DNA from: Didymella arachidicola
Lineage: Eukaryota; Ascomycota; Dothideomycetes; Pleosporales; Didymellaceae
Direction: 5' to 3'
DNA: 64,000 nt
NCBI GenBank assembly: GCA_016630955.3
Contig: CM049986.1
Span: 1,922,001 to 1,986,000 of the forward strand
Shown: in pieces, positions 1 through 8,708 of the stretch
Layout of the letters: each line of letters begins with the position of its first letter
Numbering within the stretch: the stretch's first letter is position 1
Notes under the pieces: model-generated
Told to the model about the DNA's origin: nothing
The model's input: the letters and a program-made list of their open reading frames with translations, nothing else
Databases searched by the model: none
Made by a program: the position numbers and the translations under genes

Positions 1-201
1 CGAAAAGTGGTGTTTCAAGTCGCTTTGGTGATGCTCAACCACTCACCATCGTCAAAAATACGCTCACATCGTTAGCGCAGTTCCGCGCCAAGAAGCCGCT
101 CCGCACCCTGGTCAAGGGCAAGCCCGTTACGCACCTCACGACGACGCATCGCCTACGGCACCCTTCAGCACCCATTGAGTCTCCGCACCACACCGCCCAC
201 A

Positions 202-723
202 ATGCCGCAGGATATGCCCCCCGTGGGCGGGTACAACCCCGTCCAATACAAGCGCAACCTCCCGATTCGCGGCTTCCGACCCGCCGTATACCTCATTGGA
301 AGCGGCGTTCTTATGACATACGGATTCTGGAGAGTTGGACAGGGCATCAGGGAGCACAAGTATGTGCAGTTGTAGCTGCTGCTGCTGCAAGCTCTAAGTG
401 AGCTGTGCTGGCTGTGCTTGCTGCAGAAGGACTGGACTGGGAACAAGGGCAGAGCTGACGTTTTGCAGCGAACTCGCGCGCGAGAAGATGTGGGCGCGGA
501 TACACCTGATCCCTGCGCTGCAGGCCGAGGAAGACCGTGATCAGGTGCGCAGGTACCTCGCCGACAAGGCCAGGGAGAAGGAGTTGCTCGGCACAGAGAC
601 GAGGGTGTACCACAGCGACAGGTGCGTACTCGTGCCATTGCGTTTTCCGCCGAAGATAACCAACATGTTGATAGGTTCGTACGCCCTACATTCGCCATCA
701 CACCCGAGAAAGAGACCAAATAG
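202..723 (+). CDS. NADH:ubiquinone oxidoreductase subunit GRIM-19 (NDUFA13 family)
   Basis: Accessory subunit of mitochondrial complex I, a single-pass inner-membrane protein. Three exons join in frame: 202-359, 469-621 and 675-723 (119 aa, close to the usual fungal length of about 120). The N-terminus (MPQDMPPVGGYNP...) and the segment GFRPAVYLIGSGVLMTYGFW, which contains the membrane helix, are typical of the family. Exon 2 encodes the charged helix with the MWARIHLIPALQAEEDR motif. Exon 3 gives the closing ITPEKETK. Introns are GTATGT...CAG (109 bp) and GTGCGT...TAG (53 bp). The first ATG of the frame is at 202; the frame is open upstream but has no earlier ATG. Family assignment is strong and exon borders are good. 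Confidence 0.9.
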
Positions 724-1240
724 ATGGCGGCGCGACGATGTGAGAGATAGTGTGGGGTGCAATTGTACATATACGAGCAAGACGAAGTTGAGAGTGGAAG
801 TGGCGACCTTGATGGCTGTACCGCATAAGAAAATGCATGACAAACAAATCTATATTTCTCTGGTTTCACACTGGGCTGCCGGTTAGCATTAGGTGACTGG
901 TGTCGGCCTTTTCCTCCAACACTGAAACTTGGACAGGGACTGAGGAATGCAGTGATTGAGCTGAAGTAGCTGATTGTATATTTGCGGAGACGCTGCACTC
1001 TTAAGGCGGGCTATTGCGACAAGCATAAGCTGGGGGTTTGATAGGTCTGATAATCAAGATGAATAAAGAAGGAGCTCAAGACATGGGAGTTGGTCGTTAG
1101 CTGACACGATTCCAGGAGTAGTTGTCGGCAGGAGCGATGTATACACAGTTCCTAAAACAGTAACTCGCTATCTCACCTCACCTTACCTCATCTCATGTCA
1201 CCCAGCAGGCAAACTTCGTGACCTTTTCAACGCCATCACA
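724..1240. other. intergenic, no gene seen
   Basis: This stretch holds the 3' flank of GRIM-19 and the upstream region of the BTB-like gene. I see no coding stretch, RNA gene or repeat in it. Confidence 0.5.
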
Positions 1241-2362
1241 ATGAAGACGGAAGATCTGCCGGACACTTCGAACCCAGCGTGCTGCGACAGTCTTGAGTGA
1301 GTGCACCACCTGCAATAACAGTCTCTCGCCTCAGCTTAGCTAATATGCCCAAAGCTATGACTCGCCTCCGGTGCATATCATCGCAGGCAGTCGAAGTACC
1401 GCCTACGCCGAGTTATTCGTGCACCAGTCTCTAATCGATCCTCGAAGCGCGCCTATCTCGAGGTCCTAGAGAGACCTGCCATAGAGCCTAAAGACCGCAA
1501 GATCATACTTCCAGATTGCGAGCCTGAGGTTGTCTCTCAATATATCAACCTACTTTACGTATGCATCCCTTGTGCTCAGGCTTGTCTCAGATCTGACGAG
1601 GTACAGACCGATAAGTTGCCACACAAAGACTCGGGCACAGTGGTCAGCACGGCGCTAGACGGTTACCTTACCCTCTGCAAGCTGTATATTCTCGCAGAGA
1701 CACTCGTAGACCAGTCCACAAAAACCATGGTCCTTGACAAACTCTACGTACGCTCCCACAAGCAAGATGGCAATGGCATGCACGATCAGCCGAGCTTGGT
1801 CACGATATGGGCGATCTACGCCGGCACCAAGGACGACAGTCGGGTTAGAGAGTGGCTTGTGGACTTGTACACTAACAGCATCGGCAACGAAACGCCGCTG
1901 GATTTGTTCCCAACTGCAAAAGACTTTCCACAACCGTTCCTGGCCGACTTATTCATCCGGACCATCACCTTTTACCCACTACCCACACAAGTGAAGACCT
2001 TGAAGCACGAAGTCGTAGAGGCCAGGGCACAGGCGCAAGCACACCTGAATGCTAAGCTACAGCTGGGAAGCCATTTTGCGAAGAAAGAAGTTCAGCTGAA
2101 AGAAAAGCTTGCGAAAATCGAAGAACAATACAAGGGCGCATGCATAGGCATCTCCAATATGCAAAACACCCGCGATCAAGCTCAACGGGCAAAGATTGCT
2201 TTGGAGCAAAACTTGAAGAAGGTAAGGGATGACAAGGCGACTTTGGTAGAGGAGTTGAGGACGGCAAAAGCAGAAGTGGACATGCTGAAGCGTCGTTCTC
2301 AAAGCACAGGCACGACGTCCAGCTGGGACCGACCAGCGCCAGATATGTACCGGAACCACTGA
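1241..2362 (+). CDS. BTB/POZ-domain protein with C-terminal coiled coil, apparent frameshift in the BTB domain
   Basis: BTB/POZ domains mediate protein-protein contacts, often as substrate adaptors of cullin-3 ligases. The target here is unknown. Best model: exon 1 1241-1296, exon 2 1355-1558, exon 3 1607-2362. Exon 2 opens in the frame reading SPPVHIIAGSRS and AELFVHQSLIDPRS, the BTB strand and 'F-VH--L---RS' motif. It then continues one frame away as RAYLEVLERP and KIILPDCEPEVVSQYINLLY, the 'LP-D-PE-F--Y--LLY' half of the same domain. The switch falls at about 1437-1455 and needs one missing base. An alternative acceptor at 1386 removes the first half of the domain and gives an intact 327-aa frame. 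Residues after about 165 (Gln/Lys/Glu-rich, near 2000-2300) look like a coiled coil. The frameshift could be a sequencing error or early gene decay. Confidence 0.65.
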
Positions 2363-2697
2363 GCCTCCAAACGACGTCAAGGCACGGCTCACGGTACAAA
2401 CATGTAGCACCGGCCGGCATACCGTCTCGACAATCACTTATCAAGGGCGCACTCAATATCATAAGAACACAACCAGAAAATACAGAGTATGAACGTTTCG
2501 AACCGGAACTCCATTGAGCTATTTAGCTACCCGTGATATCCCAACCGAACCCATAGAACAATAGGTACTTGCACATGAACCATGTAAATCGTTACAAGCT
2601 TTTATCCATGCCCGTCTCGTGCAAGAAAGACGTCGTAGAGGATATCAAACCAAGATCAATCGCTAAAAGGACAAATGACGAAAGAGGACCGAGTCAT
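2363..2697. other. convergent 3' flanks
   Basis: This stretch lies between the tail of the BTB-like gene and the end of PDI, transcribed toward each other. No gene seen. Confidence 0.5.
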
Positions 2698-4512
2698 CTA
2701 CAACTCGTCGTGAATCTCGTCATCCTCGCCCAGGACAACATCGGCAGCGGCCTTGACAGCCTCAGCGGCTCCAGACGCAGCCGACTTGACCGCAGACGCA
2801 GCACCGGAGGATGCGCTGGAGGCAGACTTGGTGGCCTCAGATGCGCCTGACGAAGCGGACTTGGAGGCCTCGGAGGCACCGGATGTGGCAGACTTAGAAG
2901 CCTCGGACGCGCCAGACTTGACGGACTTGGTAGCCTCCTCAGCACCAGACTTGCCAGACTCAGTGGCAGCCTTGGCCTGCTCAGCAAGCTCCTCCGCCTC
3001 CCCCTTGACGGCATCGGCGGTCTCAGCGAAGACGCCGGCAGCCTTGTGAGATCCGTTCTCCTTGATGAACTGAGCAAGGTCCTCAACAGTGCGGGAGCCA
3101 GAGTAGTCGATGGGGGAGTCCTTCTTGCCAGCAGCGAAGAGCTTGATGGTAGGGAAGCCCTGGATCTCATCAGGGACGTCGTTGGCTGTAGCGTCAACCT
3201 TGGCAATGGTCACGAGCTTGGAGAGCTCAGAAGAACCGTAGGCAGCACCGAGCTCCTCGTACTTGGGAGCAAGAGCCTTGCAATGACCGCACCAAGGAGC
3301 GTAGAACTCAACGAGAACATCCTTATCGTTGTCGATGACGATGTCCTTGTAGTTCTTGGCGACAATGACGGTGACAGGGCCGTCGTTGGACTCAGGGATG
3401 GGCTCAGACTTGATCGAGGGGTCGACTTTGCCAGCAAGGAAGTCCTCGACGAATGTGCCGATATCCTTCTCGTTGATCTTAAGGTCCTGGTCGTACGGGA
3501 ACTTCTCGTTCTTATCAGTGCGCTGGATAGCAAAAGCGGGCCATGTGCCGGGCTTGAGGTTGAGGTTGCCAGCATGTTGGCCGAAAGCAGCGGCGTCGAT
3601 GGTCGCAAAGTTGATGGCACCCTTGTGCTTGATGGCAAGGGGCTTCAGGTCCTTGGCGAGCTGTTCACGCTCCTCGGGTGTCTCAGCGAAGATATAGGCC
3701 AAGGGAATACCGGCGGCCATGTAATTGGCGTATGTCTCGGGGCCAACCTCGCCGATGAGAGGAGTCGCAGCGACCGAAGCGAAGGACTTGATGGCCTCAG
3801 CCTCGAACTTCTCTGTGAAGACATCCTTGCCGTCATCGAAAGACTTGTACAGGACCAAGCCGGGCTGCTTGACACCCTCAGCCTTGGCGAGATCAGCGTC
3901 GTTGGTAGCACCGAAGAGGTAGTTGTCACGAAGGCCGTTGGCGACCGAGTTGAAAGTCTCGTTGGAGGCCTTGTCATCGGCGGCAAAGTAAGCGACGAGG
4001 ACGACCTTGTCGGCGGTCTTGAACTCCTCAAGCGTGTCCTTAGTGACCTCAGAGACGGAGGGCAAAGCCTGCTTGGTCATGTAGGAGATGAGAGAGTCGG
4101 CCTTGCGCTGTCCACCATATGGGGAGATGTTGTCAAGGCCACGGAAGACCTTCAGGGTGGGGTAACCCTCGACACCGTACTCCTGGCAAAGATCCTGCTC
4201 CTCTGTGCAGTCAATCTTGACAAGCTTGATGTCCTTCTCCTTGAGTGTTGTCGCAGCAGTCTCGTACTCGGGGGCAAGGGCCTTGCAGTGGCCACACCAT
4301 GGTGCGAAGACTGTAGTAGTATTAGTAAACATTCGCAGATAAAACTTGTTTCGAAATGGGGATTGTTTCGATGGGGCCAACTGACACTCTGCGAGGACAA
4401 GGTCGTTCTCCTGGACAAACTCTTTAAATGTGTCGGTCTTCAGCTGAACGACATCTGAAGAAGCCGCGACGACGGCGGCGAAGAAAGCGGCGCAGATGGT
4501 AGAGCACTTCAT
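2698..4512 (-). CDS. PDI1: protein disulfide isomerase (PDI1 type), ER lumen
   Basis: Forms and rearranges disulfides of proteins entering the secretory pathway. Start at 4512-4510, with a signal peptide (MKCSTICAAFFAAVVAASS). One 75-bp intron (4311-4385, donor GTCAGT, branch TTTACTAAT, acceptor CTACAG) is a multiple of three and free of stops; removing it restores LAEFFAPWCGHC. Total 579 aa. Domains in order: thioredoxin a (APWCGHCKALAPEYE), two redox-inactive b-type domains, thioredoxin a' (VEFYAPWCGHCKALAPKYEEL), then an Ala/Ser/Lys-rich tail, and HDEL for ER retrieval at 2701-2712. Most fungal PDIs are around 500-515 aa, so the tail adds about 65 residues. Codon usage is strongly biased, as expected for a highly expressed gene, and leaves a long spurious frame on the other strand. 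Confidence 0.95.
   Translation of the reverse strand: MKCSTICAAFFAAVVAASSDVVQLKTDTFKEFVQENDLVLAECQLAPSKQSPFRNKFYLRMFTNTTTVFAPWCGHCKALAPEYETAATTLKEKDIKLVKIDCTEEQDLCQEYGVEGYPTLKVFRGLDNISPYGGQRKADSLISYMTKQALPSVSEVTKDTLEEFKTADKVVLVAYFAADDKASNETFNSVANGLRDNYLFGATNDADLAKAEGVKQPGLVLYKSFDDGKDVFTEKFEAEAIKSFASVAATPLIGEVGPETYANYMAAGIPLAYIFAETPEEREQLAKDLKPLAIKHKGAINFATIDAAAFGQHAGNLNLKPGTWPAFAIQRTDKNEKFPYDQDLKINEKDIGTFVEDFLAGKVDPSIKSEPIPESNDGPVTVIVAKNYKDIVIDNDKDVLVEFYAPWCGHCKALAPKYEELGAAYGSSELSKLVTIAKVDATANDVPDEIQGFPTIKLFAAGKKDSPIDYSGSRTVEDLAQFIKENGSHKAAGVFAETADAVKGEAEELAEQAKAATESGKSGAEEATKSVKSGASEASKSATSGASEASKSASSGASEATKSASSASSGAASAVKSAASGAAEAVKAAADVVLGEDDEIHDEL
2810..2935 (-). repeat. tandem 33-bp coding repeat in the PDI tail
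   Basis: Within PDI, successive 11-residue units read SGASEASKSAT, SGASEASKSAS and SGASEATKSAS, flanked by looser copies. At the DNA level the 33-bp units differ mostly by third-position changes, so they are old enough to have diverged. Confidence 0.8.
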
Positions 4513-5466
4513 TGTGGCGGTTGTGAAGTTGCGATTGGGTATGTGGGTATAGAGAGGTGTGGAGTTAAGACCTCTGCAGCAGTGGGGAGAAAGGGAAGAG
4601 TTGAGGCGGTGGGCAGTGAGTTTATAACTAGAGTGGAGCTCGTGGCGGCTGCGGAGCTCTGTGAAAGACAACAGGTGTCTACTCGGAGCCCTGGTCGCAT
4701 TCCCGAGGGCGCTAGTCTAATGAGCGCAGCCAGCCTCACCACACCACCGTATTGGACACAGTGGATGTTCCTGCGCCTGATCGCTGCCAATTATATACTT
4801 GTGACAAGTCTTTTCTGGGGTGCGTTGCCGTTCATTCCTCTGCTGCTTCCACGGCTCACCAGCGCTCGTCGTGTGGTGCCTCTATCATCTGTCCCAATCA
4901 GGCTAGAGCTACCGCCTCAGCTTCCCGAAAGCGCATTGTTAATATACAGAGAGTGCAATCGCTCTCACTTACGGCGGACGCGGAAATGATGTTCACAAGG
5001 CCAGGTGTTCTTTCGCTGTACTGCGCGCGCAACTCAGGATCCTGCCTTTGCTGCTGTGGATCCAATACTTGGGGGGCGAATTCTAGGGTCGAACAAGCAC
5101 CGCATTGAGGCCCTTGTTTCGGTAATGCACAATGTCGAGCATTGAACGCACTTGTGCATGGCGCTGCATCGATGCACGACAAAGTTTGGTCAGCGCGATG
5201 ATCGAGCTTTTTGAAAATCCATGGTGTGGCCTGGTGCTCACAAGCAAACCACACGAGCAGCCACAAGTCCCTTCTGTCAGCACTGCTGCGTTCTGACATG
5301 ACACAATGTTACAGACGGCTCAGCGAAAGCGCACGAACCCTTGCGTATCGCGCATCGTTGACTCTAACAGGGTTCCTCGTAGTTCTACCCCCTTCTTTCT
5401 TCGCTATCCTTAACAGCTGCTTCTTCAAGCATGATCATGGAGCTTTTGCAACAACGATATCGACAT
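4513..5466. other. intergenic: PDI promoter side, no gene seen
   Basis: The part next to 4513 is the PDI promoter and 5' leader. A TATA-like AATTATATACTT lies at about 4789-4800, probably too far from the PDI start to be its core element. No coding segment was recognised between about 4700 and 5466. Confidence 0.4.
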
Positions 5467-6081
5467 CTACATCCAAGCATACTTCTTCTTCCCTAGCGCC
5501 TTGTTCAATGCATGAGGCAACGGTCGGTTCTCCTCCAACCCTATCAGACGCCTATACAGCGGTCCCTTTTCTCTGTACAGGTGCTTGAACCGCTGCCGAA
5601 CATCGCATTGGTACTTGCCCTCAAAGTGCAGACTGTGCGCGATATCATCCTCGCCCTTACCGTCGACCCAGGCCTGCAGAATTATTTCGTCTTCTTTCTC
5701 ATTCCACTCTACTTCCACCTTCTTCTTCCAAACGGCCAAAACATCCCCTGGTACCTTCTTCTGCTGCTGCAACTCATACCAACGGCCCTGCACAGCTTCA
5801 GCGGGGATTCCCATCCCATGAGCAATCTCTTTGGAGTTCCATCCCTCGCCGCGACACTCAATGATATACTCGTCCATATCAGCGTCCCAATCTTTGAACG
5901 AGGCGCCTTGGGCGATCTTAAGCTGGTGGTAGTAGCCCTGCACGGCTTGGGTTGTGCGGCCTAGAGCCGCTGCTACCGCCGGCCACGGGAGTCTTTCGAT
6001 AAATCGGAGGTGATGTAGGCGAGCGCTGTCGGCTGGTGTCCAGTGGCGTGAAGTCTGTGGTAGTGATGTTTGCTGATGCAT
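5467..6081 (-). CDS. Myb/SANT-like DNA-binding domain protein
   Basis: Intronless, 204 aa, with three helix-turn-helix-like units spaced about 50-60 residues apart. Unit 1 is HWTPADSARLHHLRF...TQAVQGYYHQL (about 13-55). Unit 2 is DWDADMDEYIIECRGEGW...EAVQGRWYEL (about 63-105). Unit 3 is EWNEKEDEIILQAWVDGKG...DVRQRFKHLY (about 123-168). The acidic first helix, the Trp spacing and the third helix ending in an aromatic residue fit Myb/SANT-type repeats. A role as a nuclear DNA- or chromatin-binding regulator is inferred; the target is unknown. Start is the only upstream ATG before stops. Some fungal homologues are annotated only as hypothetical. Confidence 0.65.
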   Translation of the reverse strand: MHQQTSLPQTSRHWTPADSARLHHLRFIERLPWPAVAAALGRTTQAVQGYYHQLKIAQGASFKDWDADMDEYIIECRGEGWNSKEIAHGMGIPAEAVQGRWYELQQQKKVPGDVLAVWKKKVEVEWNEKEDEIILQAWVDGKGEDDIAHSLHFEGKYQCDVRQRFKHLYREKGPLYRRLIGLEENRPLPHALNKALGKKKYAWM

Positions 6082-6616
6082 TTCGACGTAGGGTGGATGT
6101 AACTCAGTGTGACGTCGGTGTGAGTGATTGAACTTGCGAATGAATTAGGTGTGTGCATGACGGCGGTCTTGTACATCTGAGGAAGGAGCATGTCGACGGT
6201 GTTGGTGAAAGTCGATTGTGCAGCACTGAGGGTACACAGTGATCTGCCTCTCTGCCCTTGAAATGTTCGGAGACGTGCCCATGAGTCTGCTCGCCCTGTA
6301 AGAGAATGACTTTCATTTTTACCTCCAGGGTTTTTTGTCAAAAGTGCGTACTTGCCAAGCGACCATTTCTTGGTGTTACGCTCTCCGCGGCCATTTACTC
6401 CATCGTCAGCTGTATCGACAAGCTCAGTTTTACGGGTACCGGAGAGACGATGTGCACGCGCAACACGGCCGGCCAGAATGCCCATGAAGCCGTATTTGTT
6501 AACCAAATAGCTTCAATGTCTGCAAAAGATCTTGACAGACTGATACAGGAAAGCCAGGTGTAGGGACGTTCCACCGACAAGTTCATTGCCAGGGCCTCAG
6601 CTCAGCATAAGATTAA
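6082..6616. other. intergenic, no certain gene
   Basis: Upstream region of the Myb-like gene. A short frame beginning ATG at 6516 (MSAKDLDRLIQESQ) ends at a GT and might be the first exon of the decayed BTB copy downstream. This is weak. Confidence 0.3.
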
Positions 6617-7137
6617 TGGGATCGCGATGGTCATCCACAAACGTGTATATTGATAGTCCCCAAGGAGCTGCTCATCGACACATCCCTATTCTTCGTGAGG
6701 GCACTGAAGAACCCGGACGAGAGTTCTCCGAGCTCGAACGACAGCAAGGCCGCCGCTTGAATGCAATGGACAAACTGAAGGGTACAGCCACCTGAAGTAA
6801 CCCAGAGCTATTCGATAGCTACCAACCGCTGCTTTACAGCGATAAGACTCTCGCCTTCTTTGACCTTGAGTGCACAATTGGTGGGGAAGATCAGCCCGTT
6901 GCTACAGACCAGTCAAGACAACAATACGGCGATTATATCGACATCTGTAGCCGCCTATACGTCTTCTGCGAGAAGATTCATGACACCGATTCGAATCGAT
7001 CTCTTCTCACACCCACGTTCGAACGTCTATTGGAAAGGATTCCCAGGTCGCTTGATCCCTGGCAAAAGCTAAATACAAAGCCAAGTCCTAACCACAGTGC
7101 TTGTCTGGGTGAGCAGGTAGGGAACACATCTTGGTAG
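6617..7137 (+). pseudogene. decayed BTB/POZ-domain gene
   Basis: Two adjacent frames together read like one BTB protein. The first (from 6617) carries DRDGHPQTCILIVPKELLID and TSLFFVRALKNPDES, the usual strand, 'K-LL---S-FF--AL' motif and loop, then stops at about 6763. The second frame picks up just before with NAMDKLKGTAT, hits a TGA at about 6793-6795, and continues SNPELFDSYQPLLYSD and YGDYIDICSRLYVFCEKIHD, the matching 'PE-F--Y--LLY' and post-BTB helix. It ends with TAG at 7135-7137. So at least one frameshift and one in-frame stop (ACC TGA AGT, one C-to-T change from CGA) interrupt it. No intron of workable size bridges either break. It may be a relative of the BTB-like gene at 1241-2362, but the two share the fold pattern rather than obvious sequence identity. 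Confidence 0.55.
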
Positions 7138-7736
7138 CGATACCGACCGTGAGGCTTGCTCAGATTAGTGAAGGTAACGTCTTTTTGCCGTTTCGAACGC
7201 CTGGGTAGACTGCGCCTTTGGAGAGCCGTTCGGTTCACGCACGGACGCAGAGCCGCAGACTTCACACGCAGTAAGTGCCCGCAGCGCGACTCAGTGTCGT
7301 ACACTGATAAACGCCAGAGATGGATTGGCATGCGATTACAATGAAGAGAAAGGCTATTGATAGTGGTAGAGGCTGAACGTCGTGTTGAGGGGTTGCTGAT
7401 CCTGCCGAGACCACTCCCTAGCTCACTTCGGCTGATCTATCCACCGTCACGATCCATAAATACGAATAGACAGTCACTATGAGCGACTCTTGGCACAATA
7501 TATATGATACTTGCAAGGTCACTGCTTAACATTGTAAATTGGTCACCAGTATGATTGCAGCAGTGTACCAGATGATACTCAGAGACACCGATTTCGTTCA
7601 AGAACCCGAAGTCCATTCTTCTTTAGATATATACAGTTGAATCGAAGGGGTGGCTAAGTATGTAGCCTTCAGACACTACCAAGCACTTTTGCCTATCTAC
7701 CCGTAGACCTAAACGCCGAATCATGCTTCCAGCATC
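7138..7736. other. intergenic, no gene seen
   Basis: This stretch lies downstream of the decayed BTB copy and of the AA9 gene. It is somewhat AT-rich around 7480-7650. No feature recognised. Confidence 0.4.
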
Positions 7737-8708
7737 TTACAAGCACTGGCTGTAGTAGTCGTTCTGCTTGGTGCAGGTAGCGCCGGAAACGCATGCAGTA
7801 GCACCGGTGTAGCCCTGACCACCGCACTGAGCCCACTTGGCAGCAGAGCCAGCAGCCGAGCCAGCGGCCTTAGTAGGCTCAGGCTTGACGGCAGTAGCCA
7901 GAGTGGTGGGCTTGGCAGTGGCAGCGGAAGTGGGCTTAGCAGCGGCCCAGGTGGCAGCCGCCTTGGTGGTGGTGGCAGGGGGAGCAGGGGAAGAGCCGGA
8001 AGAGGCACCGTTCCAGACCTTGGGGCCAGGAATAGGGTAGCTGGAGAAGCCGGAGTAGATGTCGAATAGAATACCGGCATCGGTGGCCTTGTAGGCGCCG
8101 GGGAAAGAGACACCGGCGGGCAGGGTGGCGGTGCCAGAGCCCTCGACCTTGACGTGGACGCACTCCATGTAGAGCTGAGCACCGCCCTGGCGGTTGCCCT
8201 CGTGAAGAGCGACGATCTCGGGACGGAGGACGTAGTCGCCGGGAGCGAGATTGGGGAGGGTCAGGTCGTGCTGACCAGCCTTGCCAGTGTAGGATCCAGC
8301 ATTGAGCTTGTCGACGGCCCACTTGCCGTTGCTGTAGCCATCCTCCCAGATCTTGGTCCAAGAGTATGAAGAGCCAGCCTTCGAGGCGTAGACCAAGATG
8401 GGACCCTTGTGGGAAGAGGCGATGATGTCGTCAGAGGCCTGGTTGGTGTCGTGGTGCCACTGGAAAGCGATCTTGTCGCCGCCCTTGACGGTGATGGATT
8501 TGGAAGCCTTAATGTTGGCGACGTTGCACTCGACGGTCTTGGAGGTCACATCGGTGACGGGGCTGTTATTGGGGGGAGAGTCGATGTAGCCACCCTGGAC
8601 GTTACCAACGCCAGCATCCTTTCCGTTGACGAGGATGTTCCAGACGGTGGTGTGGGCAGAGGCGAGCTGGCTGGCAGCCGCAACAGCGAGGACCTGAGAA
8701 AACTTCAT
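7737..8708 (-). CDS. AA9 lytic polysaccharide monooxygenase with C-terminal CBM1
   Basis: Secreted copper enzyme that oxidatively cleaves cellulose or related glucans. Intronless, 323 aa. Signal peptide residues 1-18; cleavage after Ala18 exposes His19 (HTTVWN), the first ligand of the copper histidine brace. The second His is His100 in SSHKGP, the AA9 'SHxGP' signature. The axial Tyr lies in QLYMEC. The catalytic domain ends near residue 230 and is followed by an Ala/Thr/Pro-rich linker. A family 1 carbohydrate-binding module follows at about 289-323 (WAQCGGQGYTG...CTKQNDYYSQCL) with its conserved Cys and aromatic residues. Upstream, a GTGGGG at 8972-8977 matches the loose CreA consensus, weak evidence for carbon-catabolite control. 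Confidence 0.93.
   Translation of the reverse strand: MKFSQVLAVAAASQLASAHTTVWNILVNGKDAGVGNVQGGYIDSPPNNSPVTDVTSKTVECNVANIKASKSITVKGGDKIAFQWHHDTNQASDDIIASSHKGPILVYASKAGSSYSWTKIWEDGYSNGKWAVDKLNAGSYTGKAGQHDLTLPNLAPGDYVLRPEIVALHEGNRQGGAQLYMECVHVKVEGSGTATLPAGVSFPGAYKATDAGILFDIYSGFSSYPIPGPKVWNGASSGSSPAPPATTTKAAATWAAAKPTSAATAKPTTLATAVKPEPTKAAGSAAGSAAKWAQCGGQGYTGATACVSGATCTKQNDYYSQCL

Noticed and set aside
3046..4458. 470-codon open frame on the plus strand opposite PDI
   Set aside because: It is the complement of the strongly codon-biased PDI gene, where avoidance of codons such as TTA and CTA removes stops from the other strand. The product is Leu/Val/Asp-rich without domains.
6064..6506. Minus-strand frame reading MVNKYGFMGILAGRVARAHR
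   Set aside because: It begins like a protein but degenerates into low-information sequence and has no family motif or supporting splice structure.
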